DNA from: G963556115 sp963677015
GTDB lineage: Bacteria; Planctomycetota; SZUA-567
DNA: 64,000 nucleotides
Assembly (NCBI GenBank): GCA_963677015.1
Contig: OY781533.1
Span: 1,736,001-1,800,000, forward strand
Direction: 5' to 3'
In this document: in pieces, positions 18,864-26,592 of the stretch
Layout of the letters: the number at the start of each line of letters is the position of its first letter
How positions within the stretch are numbered: the first letter of the stretch is position 1
Program-made: the position numbers and the translations under genes
The notes under the pieces: model-generated
What the model was told of the DNA's origin: nothing
Databases searched by the model: none
What the model saw: the letters and a program-made list of their open reading frames with translations, nothing else

Positions 18864-19778
18864 TTGTTGTCAGTGACTAAAAACATTATTATTATACAAA
18901 ATTTATGCATGAAAACTAATATGAATTTTAAATCTGAAAAAAATCCCAAATTACTCATTATTGAAAATGATACCGGGTTCAGTCAATTGTTTACTGCAAT
19001 TCTGACAAAAGGATACTTTGAAATAGAGATATGCGCCGACGTATCAGAAGGTTACAAATGCACATGTCTTCAGGATTCACTATATGATATAATTATTCTG
19101 GATTGTGATAACTTAAGCGGTAAAGATCAGAATGATTTTTTTAAATTGTACTCAGAGCATCCGAAAATTCCAATTATACTCATTGGAGCAGAAGATTCAT
19201 GTTTTAAGTTCTTAAACGGTAATAGTACGTTTTACATAATTTCTAAACCCTTTGATCTGTTACAGTTAATAAATAAAATCTGTGAGATTTTGGATATTTC
19301 AGATACATCGGAAGCTACCGCAGGAATCAATGCCGAGCTGTTTACGTCTGACTGGATTGAACTTACTGCAAAGAGTGAGATTGATTATCTCTCCAGAATA
19401 CAGAATCTCTGTTCAATACTTCTTTCAAAGAAAATTGATGATGCAGTTGTAGATGACATAAAATTGGCGATGGAAGAGTATGGACGCAATGCTATTGAGT
19501 GGGGAAATAAGTTTGACCGGAATAAGCTGTTTAAAATCAGTTATTGTATTTTCTCTGATAGAATTGTTTTGAAGTTCGAAGATGAAGGTGATGGATTTGA
19601 TTTGAAATCTATACCCGATCCCTCAAGGGATCCTGTAAAGCATTTAGAGCAGCGAAAACTTGCTGGTAAAAGACCTGGCGGATACGGTATCTTTATGATG
19701 AAACAAATAATGGATGATGTGCTGTATAATGAGAAGGGGAACGTCTGTCTAATGAGTAAATATATCGACAGACAGTAG
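18864..19778 (+). CDS. Receiver plus RsbW-type HATPase fusion
   Basis: A 304-residue two-domain signalling protein. Residues about 27-145 are a receiver (LLIIEND, phosphoacceptor in IILDCDN, conserved Lys in ISKPFD), and all key residues are present. Residues about 165-300 are a histidine-kinase-type ATPase of the RsbW/SpoIIAB group: N box EEYGRNAIEWGN, G1 box DEGDGFD, G2 box GGYGIFMMKQIMDD. Such fusions link two-component input to partner switching that controls sigma factors or anti-sigma antagonists. No STAS antagonist or sigma factor is nearby. The start is uncertain: ATGs at 18864, 18909 and 18921 are in frame, none with a clear ribosome site; 18909 or 18921 fits the receiver best. Confidence 0.8.
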   Translation: MLSVTKNIIIIQNLCMKTNMNFKSEKNPKLLIIENDTGFSQLFTAILTKGYFEIEICADVSEGYKCTCLQDSLYDIIILDCDNLSGKDQNDFFKLYSEHPKIPIILIGAEDSCFKFLNGNSTFYIISKPFDLLQLINKICEILDISDTSEATAGINAELFTSDWIELTAKSEIDYLSRIQNLCSILLSKKIDDAVVDDIKLAMEEYGRNAIEWGNKFDRNKLFKISYCIFSDRIVLKFEDEGDGFDLKSIPDPSRDPVKHLEQRKLAGKRPGGYGIFMMKQIMDDVLYNEKGNVCLMSKYIDRQ

Positions 19779-19821
19779 ATTTGATCTCTTTTACTATAAT
19801 TTTAGAATTAAGAAAATAAAA

Positions 19822-19846
19822 AGCGCCAGTACTAAGTACTGGCGCT
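19822..19846. terminator. Terminator between receiver/RsbW gene and hydA
   Basis: An 11-bp perfect stem (19822-19832 with 19836-19846) has a three-base loop. On the minus strand it is followed by TTTTTATTTTCTT, so it mainly ends the hyd operon; it may also stop the plus-strand gene. Confidence 0.85.
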
Positions 19847-19864
19847 AAATTTGCAATGGCTACA

Positions 19865-21637
19865 TTATTTTTTGTAAGTAGCACGGCAAGTATAGGTAGT
19901 ATGGAGAAGATGGTGTGATTTTTCACTTAGAGGAGCTCCAAGGAAGTCGGCATAGAGCTTCTGAACCATTGGGTTCTTATGGCTGCTTCTGAATTCACTG
20001 TCAGCATCATCTTTATATAGGCCTTCAATTCTCTTCAGGCGCTTGGTGTCCTGTACACCGTATGGCTGTCCACCACCTGCGATACATCCGCCGGCACAAG
20101 CCATAACTTCGATAAAGTGCCATGGAATGGTTTCAGGATTGCATCCGGCTTCCTTCCAGGCTCTGATCTTCTCAAGCAGGAAGTGTACATTGCCCAGACC
20201 TGAGGCTACAGCCACCTTGACACCGATACCATCAATGTCAATTACAGCTTCTTTGATGCCTTCAATACCACGTACATCATTGAATTCAAGATTATCAAGC
20301 TGTTTTTCGGTAATTAGCTCGTAGGCAGTTCGTAATGCCGCTTCCATAACACCGCCACTGTTACCAAAGATAGTGCCGGCACCAGTGTATTGACCAAGGA
20401 TGTCATCAGCTTCTTCATCCTCAAGGCTAAGGATATCAATTCCTGCCTGTTTGAGCATACGAGAGAATTCGCGAGTTGTCAGAACAATATCAACATCCTG
20501 TTCAGCAGAAGCGCTCTTCATATGCTCATCACGCTGAACTTCATACTTTTTAGCAGTACAAGGCATGATTGAGATATTCTTGATCTTGCTAGGTTCAAGT
20601 TTCTGGTTATCTGCATAATAAGACTTTATCAATGCGCCCATCATCTGCTGCGGACTCTTGGCGGTTGAGAAATTCTCCATTACATCGCAGGCATATTTTT
20701 CCATGTAGTCGACCCATGCAGGGCAGCAGGTAGTGATGAGTGGAAGTGGTGCTGTTCCTTTGGTAAATCTGGAAATAAATTCGCTGCCTTCTTCCATAAT
20801 AGTGACATCAGCGGTGTAGTTGGTATCGAATACCGCATTAAAGCCAAGACGGCGCAGAGCTGCATAAATCTTCTTGGTAAGGTTTACACCTGGTTCCAGA
20901 CCAAAGGCTTCACCAAGAGCAACTCTGACAGCAGGAGCCATCTGTACTGTTGTATAGCAGTCGGCATCATTGAGCAGATCCCAGACAATTTTAGTGTCAT
21001 CATGCTCGAAAATTGCGCCGGTTGGGCAGTGTGCAGAACACTGACCGCAGCGTACACAAGGAGAATCTGAAAGTGAAATATCTTCACCTGCAGGTGAAAT
21101 TGTTGTGTCATAACCACGTCCGATGAAGCAGAGAGCATGTACATCCTGAACATTCTGGCAGATTTCAACACAGCGGCCACATTTAATACATTTGTTAGGC
21201 TCAAGCTTTATAGTCTTTGTTGAGTCATCATCAGCAGAATGGTCAACACCGTTCTGTGCGAAAGGTATTTCGCGGATACCGAACTCAGCAGCAAGACGCT
21301 GAAGCTCACAGTTGTTGTTTCGACCACAGGTAAAGCATTCATTTGGATGATCAGCAAGAATCATTTCCAGAACTGTTTTTCTGATATCTACCAGTTCGGC
21401 ATCACGAGTTATAAACTCTTTACCTTCTTCGAACTTGGTAATTGGAGTAGAGCAGGCTCTTACCGTTTTAGGAGATCCGACAATCTTTACTACGCAGATA
21501 CCGCAGGCAGCTGTCGCTTTAACATCTGGATGCTTGCACAATGTAGGGATATTCACGTGCACCTTTTTGGCAGCATCTAGTATAGTTGTGCCCTCTTCTA
21601 CCTGCACATCAATACCATCTATTTTAACATTTATCAT
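19865..21637 (-). CDS. hydA: [FeFe]-hydrogenase catalytic subunit, NADH-linked
   Basis: A 590-residue iron hydrogenase large subunit. It starts with a plant-type [2Fe-2S] domain (Cys at about 35-65), then a His/Cys [4Fe-4S] segment, then two [4Fe-4S] motifs (CIKCGRCVEIC and CVRCGQCSAHC). The H-cluster motifs are all present: L1 TTCCPAW (about 302), L2 MPCTAKK (about 357) and L3 MACAGGCIAGGGQP (about 508). This is the domain order of trimeric, NAD(H)-dependent hydrogenases that evolve or take up H2, some of them by electron bifurcation with ferredoxin. The maturases HydE, HydF and HydG are not in the window. It is the last gene of the hydC-hydB-hydA operon. Confidence 0.96.
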   Translation of the reverse strand: MINVKIDGIDVQVEEGTTILDAAKKVHVNIPTLCKHPDVKATAACGICVVKIVGSPKTVRACSTPITKFEEGKEFITRDAELVDIRKTVLEMILADHPNECFTCGRNNNCELQRLAAEFGIREIPFAQNGVDHSADDDSTKTIKLEPNKCIKCGRCVEICQNVQDVHALCFIGRGYDTTISPAGEDISLSDSPCVRCGQCSAHCPTGAIFEHDDTKIVWDLLNDADCYTTVQMAPAVRVALGEAFGLEPGVNLTKKIYAALRRLGFNAVFDTNYTADVTIMEEGSEFISRFTKGTAPLPLITTCCPAWVDYMEKYACDVMENFSTAKSPQQMMGALIKSYYADNQKLEPSKIKNISIMPCTAKKYEVQRDEHMKSASAEQDVDIVLTTREFSRMLKQAGIDILSLEDEEADDILGQYTGAGTIFGNSGGVMEAALRTAYELITEKQLDNLEFNDVRGIEGIKEAVIDIDGIGVKVAVASGLGNVHFLLEKIRAWKEAGCNPETIPWHFIEVMACAGGCIAGGGQPYGVQDTKRLKRIEGLYKDDADSEFRSSHKNPMVQKLYADFLGAPLSEKSHHLLHTTYTCRATYKK

Positions 21638-21712
21638 AATTATATATCCTTTAGTAATTTCAAGTTATAAAAAGTGCATCAGCACTAAGAATCAAAAAAG
21701 GGATCAAATTGA

Positions 21713-23521
21713 TTATTCTTTGATCACAGCGTCAAATGGACAGCTGGTTACACATAATCCACACTTGATACACTTGTCCTGATCAATTACAAACTCACTC
21801 TTCCTATCGCCGGAGATAGCATCAACAGGACAATTCTTCTGACACTTACCACACTTTTTACATTTATCCAGAATAATTTTATACTTGAGGAGTTTCTGGC
21901 AGACTCCAGCACGGCAAGATTTCTTTTCAATGTGATCGATATATTCGCGTTCAAAGTAACGCAGAGTTGAAAGGACAGGATTTGGTGCAGTCTGACCAAG
22001 TCCGCAGAGTGCAGCTTTCTGCATCGCCTTACTGATCTTCTTGAGCTGATCAATGTCTTCCATCTTACCTTCACCATCGGTAATGCGTTCAAGAATACCC
22101 AGCATTCTCTGACCGCCGATACGGCATGGTGAGCACTTACCACAAGACTCATCAACACAGAAGCCCAGATAGAATTTCGCAATATCAACAATACAATCGT
22201 CCTCATCCATTACGATCATACCGCCTGAACCCATTATTGATCCGAGTTCGCCCAGACTTTCATAGCTGATTGGAGTATCCAGATAGTCTTCAGTAATAAC
22301 TCCGCCTGAAGGTCCTCCTGTCTGTACCGCCAGATATTTCTTTTCGTTAGCAATACCGCCGCAGATATCAAATACAACGGTTCTGATGCTGGTTCCCATT
22401 GGAATCTCAACAAGTCCGGCATTTTTAACCTTACCGGTTACAGCAAATACCTTTGTTCCTTTGGACTTTTCAGTACCGATGCCGCCGTACCATTCTCCGC
22501 CCTTGAGCATTATCGCAGAAACGTTAGAAAGAGTTTCTACATTGTTGATTACAGAAGGTTTGCCGAATACACCGGAATCGGTTGGGAATGGAGGACGTGG
22601 GCTTGGGGTACCACGTTTACCTTCGATAGATGCAATCAGAGCTGTTTCTTCACCACAGACGAATGCACCTGCACCAAGACGAATTTCAATATCAAAATTA
22701 AAACCGCTTCCGAAGATGTTCTCACCGAGAATACCGTAGTCTTTACATTCATCGATTGCCTTCTGCAAACGTCTGATAGCCAGCGGATATTCAGCGCGGA
22801 CATAGAAGAAGCCTTTGCTTGCACCAATTGCGTAACCTCCGAGCATCATACCTTCAATAACGGCATGTGGATCACCTTCAAGGATTGAACGGTCCATATA
22901 TGCACCTGGGTCGCCTTCATCCGCGTTACAGATGATGTACTTCTGATCTGCTTTACTGCGAGAACCGAAGGTCCATTTCATAAATGTTGGGAAACCTGCA
23001 CCGCCACGTCCGCGCAGACCAGCAAGTTTTAATTCTTCAATAACCCCTTCAGGGCTTGATTCTGTTAAAAACTTACGTAATGCCTTATAGCCGTCGCTGT
23101 AAATATAGCTGTCAATAGATTCAGGATCAACAACACCACAGTGTCTCAAAGCGATTCTCATCTGCCCTGGATTCAGTTCGGCTGAATCAACATAAGCACT
23201 TCCGGCAACAGCAACTCCCTGCGCTACATGCTGATCTAGAATTTTACTTGCAAGTTCTTCATTAACAAGTGTATACATTAGCTGCTTGCCGCCGGCTTTC
23301 ACTTCAACCAGAGGTTCTGCAAAACAGTTGCCGATACAGCCTGTTGTTCTAACATCAATATTGAGACCGCGTTTGTCAGCCTCAGTTTTTAGAAAGCTAA
23401 AAATTTTATCCGCACCTGCGGCAATACCGCAAGTTGCCATTCCGACTTTAATCCAAGTTGTCTCTTTGTCATCCATAGAGCCCTGGATTTTTTCGAGTTC
23501 TTCTTTCTGTATAATTCCCAT
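21713..23521 (-). CDS. hydB: NADH-binding hydrogenase subunit, NuoF-like
   Basis: A 602-residue subunit homologous to NuoF. An N-terminal thioredoxin-like [2Fe-2S] domain (Cys about 23, CIGNCF about 61-66) is followed by the NuoF core with the glycine-rich NADH/FMN site (LRGRGGAGFPTFMKW, NADEGDPGAYMDR), the SLBB region and the CGKCSPCRIGGQRM Fe-S motif. The C-terminus has two extra [4Fe-4S] motifs (CKKCGKCQKNCP and CIKCGLCVTSCP). These extra clusters mark the hydrogenase or formate-dehydrogenase type as opposed to respiratory complex I. It passes electrons between NADH, possibly ferredoxin, and HydA. Confidence 0.96.
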   Translation of the reverse strand: MGIIQKEELEKIQGSMDDKETTWIKVGMATCGIAAGADKIFSFLKTEADKRGLNIDVRTTGCIGNCFAEPLVEVKAGGKQLMYTLVNEELASKILDQHVAQGVAVAGSAYVDSAELNPGQMRIALRHCGVVDPESIDSYIYSDGYKALRKFLTESSPEGVIEELKLAGLRGRGGAGFPTFMKWTFGSRSKADQKYIICNADEGDPGAYMDRSILEGDPHAVIEGMMLGGYAIGASKGFFYVRAEYPLAIRRLQKAIDECKDYGILGENIFGSGFNFDIEIRLGAGAFVCGEETALIASIEGKRGTPSPRPPFPTDSGVFGKPSVINNVETLSNVSAIMLKGGEWYGGIGTEKSKGTKVFAVTGKVKNAGLVEIPMGTSIRTVVFDICGGIANEKKYLAVQTGGPSGGVITEDYLDTPISYESLGELGSIMGSGGMIVMDEDDCIVDIAKFYLGFCVDESCGKCSPCRIGGQRMLGILERITDGEGKMEDIDQLKKISKAMQKAALCGLGQTAPNPVLSTLRYFEREYIDHIEKKSCRAGVCQKLLKYKIILDKCKKCGKCQKNCPVDAISGDRKSEFVIDQDKCIKCGLCVTSCPFDAVIKE

Positions 23522-23545
23522 TTATATCATCCTTGTCACTAAAAG

Positions 23546-23998
23546 TTATTCGTATTCAGAAATAATAGCAGATACCTCATCAGGTGTTACCTTGCTATAT
23601 ACCTTCTCTCCAACAACCACGACAGGTGCGATACTGCAGCAGCCCACGCAACGCACAACTTCCAGCTGGAAGTTTCCATCTGCAGTGGTACAGCCCTCTT
23701 CAACTTTAAGCTGGTTCTTGAATTCCTCTACAAGAGACTGTGCACCCTTCAGGTAGCAGGCTGTTCCCATGCAGACCTGAATTTTATGCTTACCAGGAGC
23801 TTCAAGCTTGAAAAAGCTGTAAAACGTAATAACTTCATAAATTCGAGCCAAGGAGACGTTCATCTCAGTAGCCAGTTTCATTGCTTCATTTCGAGGTACA
23901 TACCCAACTTCTTCCTGCAATTCATGCAAGGCCATAATAAGGCTTCCAGGTACGTCCTTCCATTTCTCTGCAATTTCTTTTACATTGATTTCAGACAT
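23546..23998 (-). CDS. hydC: Hydrogenase [2Fe-2S] subunit, NuoE-like
   Basis: A 150-residue thioredoxin-like ferredoxin subunit, homologous to NuoE. The four cluster ligands are Cys76, Cys81, Cys117 and Cys121 (C-x4-C and C-x3-C). It is the first gene of the hydrogenase operon, followed by hydB after 24 bases. AGAAAGG lies upstream of the ATG. A good minus-strand promoter sits about 90 bases further up. Confidence 0.95.
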   Translation of the reverse strand: MSEINVKEIAEKWKDVPGSLIMALHELQEEVGYVPRNEAMKLATEMNVSLARIYEVITFYSFFKLEAPGKHKIQVCMGTACYLKGAQSLVEEFKNQLKVEEGCTTADGNFQLEVVRCVGCCSIAPVVVVGEKVYSKVTPDEVSAIISEYE

Positions 23999-24097
23999 AT
24001 AACAAACACCTTTCTATAAACAATAACGAACCCTTTAAGTAATATCTTATCGGTAAATAATTACTTATTAAGGAGTTACAAAAACCCGCTACTTGCT

Positions 24098-24126
24098 TTA
24101 TATTGTTATTATTTGAGTTAGTCAAC
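24098..24126 (-). promoter_or_regulatory. Sigma70-type promoter for hydCBA
   Basis: On the minus strand TTGACT (24126-24121) and TATAAA (24103-24098) are 17 bases apart. The transcript would start near 24091, leaving about 90 bases to the hydC ATG. Confidence 0.6.
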
Positions 24127-24293
24127 ATATTTTTTTAATAATATATTTTCTTGCCAGAGATCAGTAGCGTTGAATCGGTATTATCTGTTATCGATTGAGT
24201 AGATTTAAATTCAACAATAATACTTATTTTAAAGTGGATTGAATTGTCAGGTATTGCTGCTGTTTTTTATATATATTGTGTGGATTTTTTTTT

Positions 24294-24336
24294 GCTTTAT
24301 AACAGTTTTTTTTTGTTTCAAAGGCCTTATAACAGT
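24294..24336. repeat. Tandem-spaced 13-base direct repeat
   Basis: GCTTTATAACAGT (24294-24306) and GCCTTATAACAGT (24324-24336) differ at one base and start exactly 30 bases apart, near three helical turns. This could be a regulator site; no protein can be named. Confidence 0.4.
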
Positions 24337-24611
24337 AAAAAATAATCTATAAAATCTTAAAATCTGTTATTTTATCAGTATAAAATTATCCAATAAGGCG
24401 TGTTTTTTGTTGTTTTTGTCAGAAAAGTGATATTTTTTCGAATTATAATCAGCTTTTCAGCGAAATTAGCTATCTCAAATGTCTCGAAATCCAGTGCTTT
24501 TAGTGGCGGCATTAGCTATTTAGTCCTTATTACTAAAAGATAATATGTGGATAATATTTTAATATTTTGATATATGAAAATAAAAATAATGTTTTTTTTA
24601 AAAATATAAAC

Positions 24612-24639
24612 TTGATTTTCTGTTTAGTAATTCGATAAT
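24612..24639 (+). promoter_or_regulatory. Promoter for the leu leader and leuA
   Basis: TTGATT (24612-24617) and GATAAT (24634-24639) are 16 bases apart. The expected transcript start falls at 24645-24647, almost on the ATG of the leader peptide, so the leader mRNA may be leaderless. Confidence 0.5.
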
Positions 24640-24645
24640 ACCTAC

Positions 24646-24723
24646 ATGAATATAAATTACATTTACTCACTCTTAGACCTGCTACTTATGAACCTTACAA
24701 AAAACGTAAGCGCGGGTCGGTGA
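24646..24723 (+). CDS. leuL: leu operon leader peptide
   Basis: A 25-codon ORF from ATG at 24646 to TGA at 24721-24723. Six of nine codons in one stretch (24670-24696, SLLDLLLMNLT) are leucine: CTC, TTA, then CTG, CTA, CTT, then CTT. It lies just after a promoter and before a terminator and leuA. Ribosome stalling at these codons when Leu-tRNA is scarce would steer the RNA fold. There is no clear ribosome binding site; the ATG is about seven bases after the -10 box. Recognised from layout, not from similarity to a known leuL. Confidence 0.82.
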   Translation: MNINYIYSLLDLLLMNLTKNVSAGR

Positions 24724-24765
24724 TTGAATTTTTAAATCCATATGAGAAAAACTCACCTGATGCGC
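24676..24765 (+). promoter_or_regulatory. Attenuator folds of the leuA leader
   Basis: Two exclusive folds can be drawn. In the pause fold, 24676-24682 pairs with 24712-24718 (seven pairs, one G-U) and encloses a small hairpin 24694-24698/24706-24710. In the antiterminator fold, GCGC at 24710-24713 pairs with 24762-24765 and GGTGA at 24719-24723 pairs with TCACC at 24753-24757, taking up the 5' arm of the terminator. The Leu codons overlap the 5' strand of the pause fold, as required for classical attenuation. Confidence 0.75.
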
Positions 24766-24787
24766 TGAAGCTCAGGTGAGTTTTTTT
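24747..24787 (+). terminator. Attenuator terminator upstream of leuA
   Basis: A 12-bp stem (AAACTCACCTGA at 24749-24760 with 24772-24783) is followed by a run of T to 24787. It ends 51 bases before the leuA ATG and after the leader ORF, so it is conditional, not an end of gene. Confidence 0.88.
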
Positions 24788-24838
24788 ATTGCGTTTTTCG
24801 GGTACTTACCAATATTTTACATGATTGAAGGAGATAGA

Positions 24839-26527
24839 ATGTCTAAACTACCAAAATATGCCCAACCGAAACCGATTAATATTATTGACCGTACTTGGCC
24901 TGATCAGACTATTACTGCCAGCCCATCATGGGTGTCTGTTGATCTACGTGACGGTAATCAGGCACTGCCTAACCCGCTAAGTGCTGAAGCAAAATTGGTA
25001 TACTTCAAAATGCTCTGTAATATTGGTTTTAAGGAGATTGAAGTGGCGTTTCCTTCTGCTTCTGCTGATGATTTTGAGTTTACCCAGTCACTGATTACTG
25101 ATAATCATATACCCGATGATGTTACCATTATGGGGCTGACTCAATGTCGTGAATCACTGATTCGCAAAACCTTTGATGCGCTTAAAGGAGCCAAAAGAGC
25201 AATTGTTCATTCGTATATTGCTACTTCTGACCTGCATATGACCAGAGTATTTAAACTTACTGAAGAAGAGACTATTGATATTGCTGTTGAAGCGACGAAA
25301 CTGATCCGAGAACTTGCCGATGCTGCTCCGGAGACGGATTTCCGTCATCAGTTCTCCCCTGAGGAATTTGAAGATACAGATATTGACTTTGCAGTCAGAA
25401 TCTGTGAGGCGGTTTATGAAGCCTGGGGAAAAGCAACACCGGAGAAACCGCTGATTATCAATCTTCCAGGCACCGTTGAACGCAGACCTGCAAATCAGTT
25501 TGCAGATATGGTGGAACTTTTCTGCCGTAAATACAAGTATATGGATAGAACAACTATTTCGGTTCATACTCATAATGATCAGGGGATGGGAATTGCAGCT
25601 TCTGAGTTTGCAGTGATGGCCGGTGCTACCCGTGTTGAAGGTACTCTTTTCGGTTATGGTGAACGCACTGGAAATATTGACCTTATTACAATGGCCTGCA
25701 ACCTTGAGGGCCGCGGGGTGAAAACCGGTCTTGACTTCAGTAATCTGCCAGAAATTGCTGAAACCTATGAGAATCTGACCAATATGCCGGTGTATTACCG
25801 CCAGCCATATAGCGGTGAACTGGTATTTACAGCTTTCTCCGGCTCACATCAGGATGCAATTCGTAAGGGTATGAATATCCGTATGGAAGAGGCTGAACGC
25901 TTCGGTATGGGCTGGAAAGTTCCATATCTGCATTTTGATCCCAATGACCTCGGGCGTGATTATGCCGGTATTGTGCGCATAAACAGCCAGTCCGGCAAGG
26001 GTGGTGTGGCCTATATTCTTGAGCAGGAGTATGGTTATGACTTCCCTAAGGATATGCTGCCGCGAATCGGAACGATTGTTCAGCGTCTGACAGACCGCGA
26101 AGGCCGAGAAGTTACTTCTCATGAAGTGCATAAAGAATTCTATGCAGAATTTGTTAAGCCGGATAATACGAAGTTTGAACTTATTGGTTATTGGCCAAAC
26201 CCAAATGAAAACGATCCAAGCAGTATTTATGGTAAGCTTAAAGTATTGGTTGACGGTGAAGAAAAAACCGTTTTTGGTGATGGTAATGGACCTATTGATG
26301 CCTTTGGTATTGCTCTAAAGGAAATAACCGGTAATATTTTCACTCTTGATGATTATCATGAGAATACAACCGGACACGGATCAAATGCTAAGGGTATTTC
26401 GTATATTTCAGTTAAGGATCAGGATGGCAGAATATTCTGGGGTGTTGGTGAAGATACAAATACCAGTCAGGCAGCGGTAAAAGCTTTTATTACTGCGGTA
26501 AATCGTATGTTTAATGCTAAAAAGTAG
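24839..26527 (+). CDS. leuA: 2-isopropylmalate synthase (LeuA type 2)
   Basis: First committed enzyme of leucine biosynthesis: acetyl-CoA plus 2-oxoisovalerate to 2-isopropylmalate. 562 residues, matching the long LeuA2 form. The TIM-barrel start DLRDGNQALPNPL holds the metal-binding Asp, and SVHTHNDQGMG holds the two His ligands. The C-terminal third is the LeuA regulatory domain for leucine feedback (DGEEKTVFGDGNGPIDAF). The ATG at 24839 follows AAGGAGAT; the longer frame from 24776 would start inside the terminator. Expression is likely set by the leader peptide attenuator. No other leu gene follows. Confidence 0.96.
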   Translation: MSKLPKYAQPKPINIIDRTWPDQTITASPSWVSVDLRDGNQALPNPLSAEAKLVYFKMLCNIGFKEIEVAFPSASADDFEFTQSLITDNHIPDDVTIMGLTQCRESLIRKTFDALKGAKRAIVHSYIATSDLHMTRVFKLTEEETIDIAVEATKLIRELADAAPETDFRHQFSPEEFEDTDIDFAVRICEAVYEAWGKATPEKPLIINLPGTVERRPANQFADMVELFCRKYKYMDRTTISVHTHNDQGMGIAASEFAVMAGATRVEGTLFGYGERTGNIDLITMACNLEGRGVKTGLDFSNLPEIAETYENLTNMPVYYRQPYSGELVFTAFSGSHQDAIRKGMNIRMEEAERFGMGWKVPYLHFDPNDLGRDYAGIVRINSQSGKGGVAYILEQEYGYDFPKDMLPRIGTIVQRLTDREGREVTSHEVHKEFYAEFVKPDNTKFELIGYWPNPNENDPSSIYGKLKVLVDGEEKTVFGDGNGPIDAFGIALKEITGNIFTLDDYHENTTGHGSNAKGISYISVKDQDGRIFWGVGEDTNTSQAAVKAFITAVNRMFNAKK

Positions 26528-26553
26528 TTTATAAGCAGTTTAGCTGTAATTTG

Positions 26554-26592
26554 AGCCGGATTATCTATTATCAGATAATTCGGCTATTTATT
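26554..26592 (+). terminator. Probable terminator after leuA
   Basis: A 13-bp stem (26554-26566 with 26573-26585, one G-T pair) is followed by ATTTATTT. It overlaps the stop codon of the convergent minus-strand gene. The T tract is moderate. Confidence 0.5.

Larger units (their letters stand above)
23999..24611. other. Long AT-rich intergenic region between hydC and leu leader
   Basis: No gene is visible in these roughly 600 bases. They hold the hydC promoter at the left end, several T tracts (24100-24330), and four copies of a CTGTTAT/ATAACAG heptamer (24185, 24299, 24329, 24364). Two of these sit in a 13-base direct repeat. The rest shows nothing I can name. Confidence 0.6.

Noticed and set aside
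24240..24400. Repetitive T-rich stretch as a CRISPR or tandem array
   Set aside because: There are only short heptamer copies at irregular spacing and homopolymer runs, with no repeat-spacer pattern.
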